Shown here piece by piece: positions 27,796-36,586 of a stretch of DNA of 64,000 nucleotides (position 1 is its first letter; each line of letters opens with the position of its first letter). Origin of the DNA: Mordavella massiliensis (GTDB taxonomy: Bacteria > Bacillota > Clostridia > Lachnospirales > Lachnospiraceae); contig NZ_JACJLV010000004.1 of assembly GCF_016902415.1 (NCBI RefSeq), positions 1-64,000 of the forward strand, given 5' to 3'. A program made the position numbers and the translations under genes. Below the pieces are notes generated by a model. The model had not been told where the DNA came from. It did not search any database and saw only the letters and a program-made list of their open reading frames with translations.

Positions 27796-28626
27796 TTACA
27801 TCTTGTTTACAACTCCGGCCAGGTATTCATTGCTGACCTCATAAAACTTCTCTTCTTCCACAGCCTGTGCAAGCCCAGCGTCTATGGGCATCTTGCCAAG
27901 CACCGGAATCCCGAGCTTTGCGGCCGCATCGTCTACATGGCTCTCGCCGAATACGGATATTTTCTTTCCGCAGTCCGGGCATACCAGGTAGCTGTAGTTT
28001 TCTACCACGCCCAGCACCGGGATGTTCATCTGCACTGCCATATTGTAGGCTTTTTCTACGATCATCTGTACCAGGTCCTGGGGGGATGTGACGATCACCA
28101 CGCCGTCCACCGGCAGAGACTGGAATACGGTCAGCGGCACGTCGCCGGTTCCCGGCGGCATATCCACAAACAGATAATCCAGATCGCCCCAGACCACGTC
28201 GGTCCAGAACTGTGTGACTACGCCTGCGATGATCGGTCCTCTCCAGATGACCGGATCGGACTCATGCTCCAGAAGCAGGTTGACGGACATGATCTTTGTC
28301 CCGTCTTTTGCTTCTGCCGGAAGGATCTCTTCTCCTGTTCCCTTTGCCGTCTCGTGGATCCCGTACATTTTCGGGATAGAGGGGCCTGTAATGTCTGCGT
28401 CCAGGATGCCCACGGAAAATCCCTGCTCTCGCATGATCCTTGCAAGGGACGCTGTGACCATGGATTTACCCACGCCGCCTTTTCCGCTGACCACTGCGAT
28501 CACTTTCCCGATCCGGGAATGAGCGTTGGCCGGCTTTTTAAAGTCGACGGGCTTACTGGTACAGCTGTCCGCATGTGCACATCCGGCGCAGTCGGATGGA
28601 GAGCATCCGTTTTGCTGTTCTGCCAT
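27796..28626 (-). CDS. mrp: Mrp/NBP35-family P-loop ATPase, iron-sulfur carrier
   Basis: A 276-residue Mrp/ApbC-type protein that binds and delivers iron-sulfur clusters in the cytoplasm. An N-terminal cysteine cluster (C8, C14, C17, C23: GCSPSDCAGCAHADSC) precedes the deviant Walker A GKGGVGKSMVTASL, the switch DADITGPSIPKMYG and DMPPGTGD. A further pair VCPDCGKK lies near the C-terminus, the cluster-holding CxxC of the dimer. Stand-alone gene, ending directly at palindrome P2. Confidence 0.92.
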   Translation of the reverse strand: MAEQQNGCSPSDCAGCAHADSCTSKPVDFKKPANAHSRIGKVIAVVSGKGGVGKSMVTASLARIMREQGFSVGILDADITGPSIPKMYGIHETAKGTGEEILPAEAKDGTKIMSVNLLLEHESDPVIWRGPIIAGVVTQFWTDVVWGDLDYLFVDMPPGTGDVPLTVFQSLPVDGVVIVTSPQDLVQMIVEKAYNMAVQMNIPVLGVVENYSYLVCPDCGKKISVFGESHVDDAAAKLGIPVLGKMPIDAGLAQAVEEEKFYEVSNEYLAGVVNKM

Positions 28627-28669
28627 TTATAATAACCTCTTTTCTTTGCTTCGTTTTCAAACTCTGCTT

Positions 28670-29044
28670 TTATTCTTCTACTGCTGCGATCACTTCGATC
28701 TCGCACAGCGCGTTCTTCGGAAGTGTCTTAACTGCCACGCAGCTTCTGGCCGGTTTGGAAGTGAAATATTTAGCATATACTTCGTTAAATGCAGCAAAAT
28801 CTCCCATGTCTGCCAGGAAACAGGTGGTCTTTACAACTTTATCGAAAGAGGTTCCTGCCGCTTCCAGTACAGCCGCCATGTTCTGGCATGCGCGGTCAGC
28901 CTGTCCCTCGATCCCTTCTGCCAGATTTCCGGTAGCCGGATCTGCTCCCAGCTGTCCTGCGGAGTAGAACATTCCTCCGTGGATATATCCCTGTGAATAC
29001 GGTCCAAGTGCTGCAGGTGCTTTTTCTGTTGCTACGATTTTCAT
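28670..29044 (-). CDS. ridA: RidA-family reactive enamine/imine deaminase
   Basis: A 124-residue YjgF/YER057c/UK114 protein. RidA hydrolyses 2-aminoacrylate and other imines to protect PLP enzymes. The ATG at 29044 has AAAGGAGAGGTAACT before it; a 15-codon upstream extension is spurious. Family features: GPYSQGYIHGG, the catalytic arginine in PARSCVAVKTLPK, and ALCEIEVIA near the end. It starts two bases after the ornithine cyclodeaminase-family gene, so the two are coupled; imines formed by such enzymes would be natural RidA substrates (inference). Confidence 0.93.
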   Translation of the reverse strand: MKIVATEKAPAALGPYSQGYIHGGMFYSAGQLGADPATGNLAEGIEGQADRACQNMAAVLEAAGTSFDKVVKTTCFLADMGDFAAFNEVYAKYFTSKPARSCVAVKTLPKNALCEIEVIAAVEE

Positions 29045-29046
29045 AG

Positions 29047-29997
29047 TTACCTCTCCTTTGCTATCTCTAATATTTTTTGTGCGATACACACGTCAAAAAG
29101 ACCCATTCCCACTGATTTGAAATACGTGGTCTTTCCGTTTCCGGATTCTTCCCGTTCATCGGAAGCCAGGTAATCGCTCATCAGAACGATCCGGTCCTTT
29201 GTAAGCTTTCCGTCAGCCAGAGGCTGGCTTAAATCACCGCTCTCCTCGCAGGCGTAAGGAAGCTCGATATACACCCGGTCCGCCATGTCCCAGATCGCGT
29301 CCGGGATCTCCCGCATCTTAGGCGTATAAGAACCGATGGCAATGATACACTTCCCTTTTAACAGCTCCTTGTCGTCAGGAAGTACCGGCTCAGTCGAAGG
29401 CGTGGCCGTACAGATGATCTCGCTCTGTCTTACCAGTTCCTCCGCTGTCTTACATTGTACTACCTTTACACCCGGATTATCAATAGCTTTTTTCAGCCTC
29501 TCCAGATATTCCGTCAGGTCCCTGCCACTGTGATTGTACACCGACACCTGCCGGATCTCTCTGGCCGCGCAGGCATACAGGGCCTGGTAAAATCCCTGTG
29601 TCCCGGCGCCGATGATCCCCACCGTATGCGCGTCTTTGTCCGCCAGATGCCGGATGGCCGTCCCGCCTACGGCGCCTGTCCGCCAGGCCGTCACTGACTG
29701 CCCGTCCAGAACCGCCAGAGGCGCTCCTGTTTTCTGATCATTTAAGATCACCAGCCCGTCAATCGACGGCAGACCCAGCTTCGCATTTTCCGGAAACATG
29801 GTCAGCATCTTTGTCCCGATGATCTCCTCTGTGTAGCAGGGCATATAGATCAACGTCTTATTGTCATGCTCGATCACGGGTCTTGGCGGCATATAATAAG
29901 TGCCTGCCCGGAAGATCCGGTAACACTCCTCGATCTGATCCATCATCATGTTGCAGTCCATCAATTCTTCAATCTGTTCTTTTCCTAAAACAATCAT
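29047..29997 (-). CDS. ornithine cyclodeaminase/mu-crystallin family dehydrogenase
   Basis: A 316-residue Rossmann-fold protein of the OCD/mu-crystallin family: N-terminal MPPRPVI and KMLTMFPENAKLGLPSI, substrate arginine/lysine region TAWRTGAVGGTA, and NAD-binding VGIIGAGTQGFYQ. Members include ornithine cyclodeaminase, alanine dehydrogenase, ketimine reductase and opine-type enzymes. I cannot assign the substrate. It overlaps glgX by four bases upstream and ridA follows two bases downstream, giving a TauE-glgX-OCD-ridA run. The RidA neighbour fits an enzyme producing or consuming imines. Confidence 0.85.
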   Translation of the reverse strand: MIVLGKEQIEELMDCNMMMDQIEECYRIFRAGTYYMPPRPVIEHDNKTLIYMPCYTEEIIGTKMLTMFPENAKLGLPSIDGLVILNDQKTGAPLAVLDGQSVTAWRTGAVGGTAIRHLADKDAHTVGIIGAGTQGFYQALYACAAREIRQVSVYNHSGRDLTEYLERLKKAIDNPGVKVVQCKTAEELVRQSEIICTATPSTEPVLPDDKELLKGKCIIAIGSYTPKMREIPDAIWDMADRVYIELPYACEESGDLSQPLADGKLTKDRIVLMSDYLASDEREESGNGKTTYFKSVGMGLFDVCIAQKILEIAKER

Positions 29998-32102
29998 TTT
30001 TCTTTCCTCTCACCTAATAATATCATAACAGAGCGCGCTCCGGCCAGCACCCGGTCGTTGCGGATCCATATCGCCAGCTCCAGGAACTCCTCTCCCTGCG
30101 CGCTGGTATTGACCTTCATATACCATTTCAGTCCGTCCGGCAGCCCCGGAAGCTTTACTTCCACCGCCTCCCAGAAGGGGTTGATGACCAGATAGACAAT
30201 ATCATCCTTCTTCCGCTTCGGATCATAGCAGGCAAACAGCACTGCCCCTGCCCTGCTTCCTTCCGCCGGCGCCATCCAGGGGATCTCACTGTGAATGCTC
30301 GTCTCCGGAAGCCCGCAGACTGCAGGCACCTTCGTTCCACGGACAGCCGGATGCTCCTTCCGGAACCGGATCATCTGGCGGAAGAACCGGTGGATTTCCG
30401 GGAACAGCTCCAGTCTCCCCCAGTCCAGCCAGGAAATCTCATTATCCTGGCAGTAGGCATTATTATTGCCAAACTGGGTATTGCAGAATTCATCCCCCGC
30501 CAGGAACATGGGCGTTCCCCGGCTGGCGAACAGCACCGCGCAGGCATTGCGGATCAGCCGCATCCTTAACTTTATAACTTCCGGATCTTTGGTATCCCCT
30601 TCCCAGCCGCAGTTCCAGCTCCGGTTGTCATTGGCGCCGTCTGTGTTCTCCCAGCCGTTGGCTTCGTTGTGTTTCTGGTTATAAGAATACAGGTCATACA
30701 ACGTAAATCCATCGTGGCAGGTCAGGAAATTCACGGATGCGTGCGTTCCGCGGACAGCCGGATCATACAGATCCTTTGACCCTGTGATCCGCTCAAGCGC
30801 TGCACCGGCGCACCAAAGCCCGCCTTTTAAATATTCCCGCAGATCATCCCGGTAGCGCCCGTTCCACTCGCTCCAACGGTGGAACGCGGGGAACGCTCCC
30901 ACCTGATAGAGACCGCCTGCATCCCAGGCTTCCGCGATCAGCTTGGTGTCCGCCAGGATGGGATCACAGGCCAGCGCCTGCAAAAGCGGCGGCTTCTCCA
31001 TGGGCGAGCCGTCCTCATTTCTTCCCAGGATCGAAGCCAGGTCAAACCGGAACCCGTCGATCCGGTAGGTGGTAACCCAGTAGCGCAGACAGGAGACGAT
31101 CATCTGCTGGACCACGGGATGATTACAGTTCATGGTATTTCCACAGCCGCTGAAATTATAATAATACCCTTCCGGCGTCAGCAGATAATAAATGTTATTG
31201 TCAAAGCCTTTAAAAGATATAAACGGCCCGTCTTCATTTCCTTCCGCCGTATGGTTGAACACCACATCCAGGATCACTTCGATCCCGTTTTCATGGAGCG
31301 CCCGGACCAGCTGCTTAAACTCCAGCCCCTCCTGGTTATATTCCACCGCAGAGGCGTAACTGGTATTGGGCGCGAAAAAGCTGACCGTATTATATCCCCA
31401 GTAATTCAGCACCTCTTTTCCGTCCACGATCCTTCTGCCCGCCAGTTCGTCAAATTCAAAAACCGGCATCAGTTCAATGGCGTTGATTCCCAGCTTTTTC
31501 AGATACGGAATCTTCTCCCGGATGCCAAGAAATGTTCCCGGCGCACTCACATCTTTTGCAAGCTTCGTAAATCCACGCACATGCATTTCATAAATAATCA
31601 GATCCTCCATAGGGATCTTCGGCTGTTTCAAAGCTCCCCAGTCGAAATTATTGCGCACCACCCGGGCCCGGTATCCGTCGTCGCTGACCTTTTTCCCCCA
31701 GGTGCTCTGTCCGGTGACCGCTTTTGCATAAGGATCCAGCAGCACATGGCTTTTGTCAAACAAAAGCCCTTTTGCCGGGTCATAGGGCCCGTCCACCCGG
31801 TAGGCATACTCAAACTCTTCTACATTCAGCCCGAACACGATCATGGAATATACGTCGCCGATCCGGTAGTTTTCCGGAAAAGGCAGCACCGCATAGGGTT
31901 CAGACTCTTTCCTGTGATAAAGAAGGAGCTCGCAGGATACTGCCCCGTGGGAATGGACCGTAAAATTCACCCCTCCGGGGATCGGTGAGGCCCCCTCATA
32001 GTCGTAAAACCCCGGACGCACCTCGTACTCGCCGATCCGGTCCAGCGCAAGCATATGTCTTGCTTCTCCTTCGTGCAACAATTGCTCCGCATCTGCCGCC
32101 AT
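29994..32102 (-). CDS. glgX: glycogen debranching enzyme (GlgX/isoamylase type, GH13)
   Basis: Hydrolyses alpha-1,6 branches in glycogen or limit dextrins. The 702-residue protein has an N-terminal CBM48 module (about 20-125), then the GH13 barrel with the conserved regions: DVVFNHTAEG, the nucleophile in GFRFDLASILG, the acid/base in KLIAEAWDAGG, and NFLTCHDGFTLYDL, followed by a beta-sandwich C-terminal domain. AAGGAGGGATGGT precedes the ATG. It lies 18 bases after the TauE/SafE gene and overlaps the OCD-family gene by four bases, an unusual setting for a glycogen gene. Confidence 0.93.
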   Translation of the reverse strand: MAADAEQLLHEGEARHMLALDRIGEYEVRPGFYDYEGASPIPGGVNFTVHSHGAVSCELLLYHRKESEPYAVLPFPENYRIGDVYSMIVFGLNVEEFEYAYRVDGPYDPAKGLLFDKSHVLLDPYAKAVTGQSTWGKKVSDDGYRARVVRNNFDWGALKQPKIPMEDLIIYEMHVRGFTKLAKDVSAPGTFLGIREKIPYLKKLGINAIELMPVFEFDELAGRRIVDGKEVLNYWGYNTVSFFAPNTSYASAVEYNQEGLEFKQLVRALHENGIEVILDVVFNHTAEGNEDGPFISFKGFDNNIYYLLTPEGYYYNFSGCGNTMNCNHPVVQQMIVSCLRYWVTTYRIDGFRFDLASILGRNEDGSPMEKPPLLQALACDPILADTKLIAEAWDAGGLYQVGAFPAFHRWSEWNGRYRDDLREYLKGGLWCAGAALERITGSKDLYDPAVRGTHASVNFLTCHDGFTLYDLYSYNQKHNEANGWENTDGANDNRSWNCGWEGDTKDPEVIKLRMRLIRNACAVLFASRGTPMFLAGDEFCNTQFGNNNAYCQDNEISWLDWGRLELFPEIHRFFRQMIRFRKEHPAVRGTKVPAVCGLPETSIHSEIPWMAPAEGSRAGAVLFACYDPKRKKDDIVYLVINPFWEAVEVKLPGLPDGLKWYMKVNTSAQGEEFLELAIWIRNDRVLAGARSVMILLGERKEK

Positions 32103-32120
32103 ACCATCCCTCCTTTTTGT

Positions 32121-32921
32121 CTATCCCAGGACTCCGGAAAACTTCAGCGCATTATAAATGTTGATCAGCACGATCACACCCATCAGAAAGATAAAGAGCT
32201 TGTCCACTCCCCGCTCGCTGATCTTCTTATTGATCTTGCTTCCGATGGTTCCTCCCAGGATCCCGCCTGCGATCATAAAGACCAGATATGAAATCTCCAT
32301 CTCCGGGATATTTCCTGTTGCAAACGTCTGCACCAGACTTGTGATCTGGGAAAACATAATGATATACAGGGAACTGAGCGCCGCGTCTTTTGTTCCCATG
32401 GAAAAGAAATATCCCAGCACCATCAGATTGATCGGCCCTCCGCCGATCCCCAGAAAACTGGACATCACTCCCAGCGCCAGACCGATCCCCACACAGATCC
32501 AGATCTGGCTGCAGGTTCTGGTGTGGATCTTCTCTTTACAGACTGTATAGATCAGCGTCGCCAGAGTGATCAGGATCAGTACCACCGCCTGGGTGAACCC
32601 CACCATCTCTTCGTTGCCGGAAGCCTCTTTTAAGGATTCAAACAGAACCTTTCCAGCCACGCCTCCAAACGCCGCGCCCAGAGCCAGGGCCGTAGAAATC
32701 TTCAGATCGATCTTCGCCGCCCCGGAGCGCATGTTCCGGTATACAGAAACCACGGTCATACACAGCACCGTACAGCCGGAAAGAAAACTGATGCTGCTTA
32801 CACTCATGATCCCCATTGCGTCCAGCACCGGCTTAATGATCACGCCTCCGCCGATCCCGCAGATAGAACCTGCCCCGCAGGATAAAATACTGACCGCAAA
32901 AAATAACACTATCATTCCCAT
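32121..32921 (-). CDS. TauE/SafE-family anion exporter
   Basis: A 266-residue polytopic membrane protein with about eight helices and the two glycine-rich repeats of the family (CGAGSICGIGGGVIIKPVL at the N-terminus and SSFLGIGGGPINLMVLGYF in the second half). TauE/SafE proteins are thought to export sulfite, sulfoacetate or related sulfur anions. It is first in a run with glgX. It is also divergent from a sulfatase gene, so a role in sulfur-anion efflux is possible but only positional. A TATAAT at 32963-32968 on this strand may be its -10; the -35 is poor. Confidence 0.88.
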   Translation of the reverse strand: MGMIVLFFAVSILSCGAGSICGIGGGVIIKPVLDAMGIMSVSSISFLSGCTVLCMTVVSVYRNMRSGAAKIDLKISTALALGAAFGGVAGKVLFESLKEASGNEEMVGFTQAVVLILITLATLIYTVCKEKIHTRTCSQIWICVGIGLALGVMSSFLGIGGGPINLMVLGYFFSMGTKDAALSSLYIIMFSQITSLVQTFATGNIPEMEISYLVFMIAGGILGGTIGSKINKKISERGVDKLFIFLMGVIVLINIYNALKFSGVLG

Positions 32922-33092
32922 ATCTTCATCTTTAACCTTTCTTTTTCGTACATCGTATCACTATTATACCTTGTTTTCCCCTTTTCATCTACCCCGCTGC
33001 TTGCTTTTCCCTGTTGAATGTATTATTGTGTAATTATCAGAAGAAAAAAGCAATATCATAGATTCATTGTAAAAAATCAAAGGAGACCAGCT

Positions 33093-34553
33093 ATGAAACA
33101 GCCTAATATTATATTGATCATGACCGACCAGCTCCGGGGCGACGCCCTTGGCTATGCCGGTCATCCAGACGTAAAAACGCCTTATCTGGATACTCTGGCT
33201 TCAAAGGGCGTGGTTTTTGACCGCGCCTACAGCGCCTGCCCCAGCTGCATTGCCGCCCGGGCTGCCCTGCACACCGGCATGGAGCCAAGCCATCACGGCA
33301 GAGTCGGCTACGAAGACAACATTCCCTGGAACTACTCCCATACAATGGCAGGACAATTATCCAAAGCCGGATATTATACCCAGTGCGTTGGAAAAATGCA
33401 TGTGCATCCGTTAAGAAATTATCTGGGCTTCCACAATGTGGACCTGCATGACGGTTATCTCCACTGTGCCCGTTATGCCAGTGTTCCTTATCAGGAATCC
33501 CAGTTTGTGGCAGACGACTATTTCCACTGGCTTAAGCAGGAACTGGGCGCAGACGCCGACGTTACCGATACCGGCATTGACTGCAACAGCTTTCTTGCAA
33601 GGCCCTGGACCCATGAGGAGAAATACCATCCCACCAACTGGGTTACCGACCGGTGTCTTGATTTTCTGCGGCGAAGAGATCCCAGGAAGCCTTTCTTCCT
33701 GATGGCCTCCTACCTGCGGCCTCACCCGCCTTTTGACGCGCCGTCCCATTACTTTGATCTATATAAGGATAAAGATCTGCGAAAGCCTTTCATCGGCACC
33801 TGGGAAACGACAGAGGACCTGGAAAAGAACGGCCGGATCTTTGATTCCAAAACCGGACCTCTGGATCCGGAACTGGCCCGCCAGGCCCAGATCGGCTACT
33901 ATGCCTGCATTACACATCTGGACCACCAGATCGGACGTCTGATCATGGCCCTGATCGAGCAGGAACTTTACGATGATTCTGTTATCGTCTTTACCGCTGA
34001 TCACGGCGAAGAGCTCTGTGACCACCACATGTTCCGCAAATCCAGGCCTTATGAGGGAAGCTGCCGGATCCCGCTTTTGATCGCCGCCGGAAAGAATGTA
34101 TTTCCGGAGATCAAAGCCCACAGTGTCTGCCACAGCGTTGTGGAATTAAGAGACGTCATGCCCACGCTTCTTGCCATGGCAGGAGCCCCGGTTCCTGACA
34201 GCGTGGACGGCCATGAACTTCTTTCTCTGGCCAGGGATCCCAAAGAAACGGTACGCCCCTGGCTCCACGGGGAGCATTCCTACGGGGAATATTCCAACCA
34301 CTGGATCGTCACAGAAACAGACAAATTCATCTGGCATTCTGTCACAGGCAGGGAACAGTATTTCTGCCTGACAGAAGATCCCCATGAACTGACCGATAGG
34401 ATCCATGACCCGGCATGTCTGGAGCGCATTGATACGCTCCGCTCCTGCCTGATCCAGTCCCTGACCGGACGCCCGGAAGGATTTACCGATGGAAAACGGC
34501 TGATCCCGGGACGGCCCTATCCGCCCACCATGGCAGGCGCCACAAAGGCCTGA
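33093..34553 (+). CDS. sulfatase (Cys-type, formylglycine-dependent)
   Basis: A 486-residue S1-type sulfatase. Metal ligands are visible at IMTDQLRGD near the N-terminus and VFTADHGEELCDHH near residue 305. The sulfatase signature reads C52-IAAR-AALHTG, a C-x-A-x-R form of the usual C-x-P-x-R, so Cys52 should be turned into formylglycine. No signal peptide is seen, so it probably acts in the cytoplasm on imported sulfated sugars. The open frame extends 25 codons up, but AAAGGAGACCAGCT precedes the ATG at 33093. An AraC regulator follows on the same strand and the maturing enzyme gene converges on it. The exact sugar substrate cannot be told. Confidence 0.9.
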   Translation: MKQPNIILIMTDQLRGDALGYAGHPDVKTPYLDTLASKGVVFDRAYSACPSCIAARAALHTGMEPSHHGRVGYEDNIPWNYSHTMAGQLSKAGYYTQCVGKMHVHPLRNYLGFHNVDLHDGYLHCARYASVPYQESQFVADDYFHWLKQELGADADVTDTGIDCNSFLARPWTHEEKYHPTNWVTDRCLDFLRRRDPRKPFFLMASYLRPHPPFDAPSHYFDLYKDKDLRKPFIGTWETTEDLEKNGRIFDSKTGPLDPELARQAQIGYYACITHLDHQIGRLIMALIEQELYDDSVIVFTADHGEELCDHHMFRKSRPYEGSCRIPLLIAAGKNVFPEIKAHSVCHSVVELRDVMPTLLAMAGAPVPDSVDGHELLSLARDPKETVRPWLHGEHSYGEYSNHWIVTETDKFIWHSVTGREQYFCLTEDPHELTDRIHDPACLERIDTLRSCLIQSLTGRPEGFTDGKRLIPGRPYPPTMAGATKA

Positions 34554-34607
34554 TAACTCTTTTCCAGTCATCGGTCCCGCCTGTCACACCTGATAAGGAG
34601 AACGCTT

Positions 34608-35444
34608 ATGAGCCACAGACAATATGTTGTACAGACCACAGATGTAGAAAAACTGAATGTCCGTCTTCTATCCATTTCTTTTTCCAAAGACGAAAAGGAC
34701 TGGAGAAGCGTTCTCCACACCCATCCGTTTACGGAATTGTTTTTTGTGGTGGCAGGAGAAGGAAAGTTTCTCTTCCGGGAGAAATCCTACCAGATCAAGA
34801 CCGGCGACCTGGTCATCATCCCGCCTTACATGGAGCACACCGAACAGTCCACCCGCAACATGCCTCTGCAGTATTATGTCATCGGCCTGGAAGGGATCTC
34901 CTTTCAGCCGGAATCCGGCAAAGGCGGCGTGCAGGTTTTCTGTAACTTTGACAATCTGTCCCTGATCTCCGACCTGTTTGCCCAGATGCTCTACGAAGTC
35001 CGCAATCAGTCCTATGGATCAGACAAGATCTGCCAGAATCTTCTGGAGGTTCTGATCCTCCGGATCATCCGCTCCCAGCATCTGATCCCGGTGGCCATCT
35101 CTCCCACCCATATGACCAAAGAATGCGCCCAGATCAAAGAATATCTGGACGCAAATTATGCAGATCAGATCACTTTGGATACTCTGACCGAACTGACCCA
35201 TATGAATAAATATTATATGGCGCACTCATTTGCCAGATATACCGGCCAGTCGCCCATCCAGTACCTGAACCAGCGCCGGCTGCAGGCCGCCTGCACGCTT
35301 CTTGAGGACACGGACCATTCCATTTCCTCTATTGCAGAGTCTGTGGGATTTTCCTCCCAGTCCTACTTTACGCAGGCATTCCGCAAGAAATACGGCACAA
35401 CGCCCATCCGTTACAGGCAGGAAAACCGCGCCGCCACAGACTAG
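34608..35444 (+). CDS. AraC-family transcriptional regulator with cupin sensor
   Basis: A 278-residue AraC regulator: N-terminal cupin-type sugar-sensing domain (HTHPFTELFFVVAGEGKFLF, about 35-60) and C-terminal double helix-turn-helix (about 175-275: LTELTHMNKYYMAHSFARY, then ISSIAESVGFSSQSYFTQAF). It lies 54 bases after the sulfatase gene, so the two are likely co-transcribed. Its stop overlaps the end of the convergent anSME gene by four bases. It probably controls the sulfatase and the facing GH112 operon, whose leader has repeated boxes. Confidence 0.92.
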   Translation: MSHRQYVVQTTDVEKLNVRLLSISFSKDEKDWRSVLHTHPFTELFFVVAGEGKFLFREKSYQIKTGDLVIIPPYMEHTEQSTRNMPLQYYVIGLEGISFQPESGKGGVQVFCNFDNLSLISDLFAQMLYEVRNQSYGSDKICQNLLEVLILRIIRSQHLIPVAISPTHMTKECAQIKEYLDANYADQITLDTLTELTHMNKYYMAHSFARYTGQSPIQYLNQRRLQAACTLLEDTDHSISSIAESVGFSSQSYFTQAFRKKYGTTPIRYRQENRAATD

Positions 35445-36571
35445 ATCCGTCCCCGGCTTCTTACGTCCGCCAGTAGTTCCAGCCTGCTCTCCGCATAGGC
35501 GAAAAATCCCTGAAATGCTTCACAGTAATAATTCTTCTCTCTGCCGTCGATCCGATAGCAGTCTCTTTTACAGCCGCCCCTGCACAGAGGATACCACCGG
35601 CAGCCGGGGCATCTGTCATCACGCTTCCCGGCCGTTTCAAAGAATGAACCTTTCTCCATCGCATTTGCCTTTTGCTGCAGAAACTCAAAAGTCAGTTCCG
35701 GATCCGTAAGATTTCCCATCTGGTATTCGTCCAGTGCGTAAAAATCACAGGGATATATTGTCCCGTCGCTCTCGATCACATTCTGCATGCTGCACTGTCC
35801 GTACATGCTGCAGGCCTCCGGCTGTCCGCCCAGCAGCATATCCACATAATTTTCAAACTGCCTGAGATACACAGGCACTCCCTTTACCTTGTCCTCATAC
35901 CACAGATCGAACAGTTTTTTCAACGCTTCTTCATAAAGAGCCGGCGTCAGTGAATAAGGCTCCTCTCCCCTGCGATCTCCCAGTGGATCCAGACAGGGGA
36001 TATACTGCTGACAGAGATACCCTTTCCGCATAAAAAACCGGTAAATGGCCTCGATCCTGGCGGCAGTCTCTGCGGTCAGCACGCACAGGATATGAAAGGG
36101 AATTCCTTCCTGCTTCAGTCTCTGCGCCGTATCAAACACTTCAGAAAAAGTTCCCTCTCCGTCTCTTCCTCTCCTGTTTTCATCGTGGGTTTTCCGGACG
36201 CCGTCCATAGATAGTCCCACCAGGGTACGGGTCTTTTTTAAAAATCTCAACCACGCTTCATCAAGAAGCGTGCCATTGGTCTGCAGCGTATAATACACCT
36301 GCTGGTCCGGCTTTTTCAGCTTTTCCACCCAGGCATAAAACATTTCAAAAAAAGGCAGACCTGCCAGTGCCGGCTCCCCTCCCTGGAAGCCGAACACGCA
36401 GGTCTGCGCCGCTGCAAGTGCTTTTTCTATTACGATCTTCGCCGTCTCTTCTGTCATCCGCCCGCAGTCTCCCACCTGGCGGTGCCCGGCCTCATCCATA
36501 TAAAAACAATAACGGCAGGCCAGGTTGCAGGCAGAAGAAACCGGTTTGATCAGCAGCTGCAATTCTTTCAT
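35441..36571 (-). CDS. anaerobic sulfatase-maturing enzyme (radical SAM/SPASM)
   Basis: A 376-residue anSME. It oxidises the active-site Cys or Ser of sulfatases to formylglycine using SAM and three 4Fe-4S clusters. The radical SAM motif is C15-NLA-C19-RY-C22. The C-terminal SPASM cysteines include CSMYGQCSMQNV, TIYPCDFYAL, RCPGCRWYPLCRGGCKRDC and YYCEAF. QTNGTLLDEAW and GLSMDG match the family. It begins 15 bases after the GH112 stop and so is the last gene of the disaccharide operon, while its presumed client sulfatase is on the opposite strand. Confidence 0.93.
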   Translation of the reverse strand: MKELQLLIKPVSSACNLACRYCFYMDEAGHRQVGDCGRMTEETAKIVIEKALAAAQTCVFGFQGGEPALAGLPFFEMFYAWVEKLKKPDQQVYYTLQTNGTLLDEAWLRFLKKTRTLVGLSMDGVRKTHDENRRGRDGEGTFSEVFDTAQRLKQEGIPFHILCVLTAETAARIEAIYRFFMRKGYLCQQYIPCLDPLGDRRGEEPYSLTPALYEEALKKLFDLWYEDKVKGVPVYLRQFENYVDMLLGGQPEACSMYGQCSMQNVIESDGTIYPCDFYALDEYQMGNLTDPELTFEFLQQKANAMEKGSFFETAGKRDDRCPGCRWYPLCRGGCKRDCYRIDGREKNYYCEAFQGFFAYAESRLELLADVRSRGRI

Positions 36572-36586
36572 TGGATCCCTCTTCTT

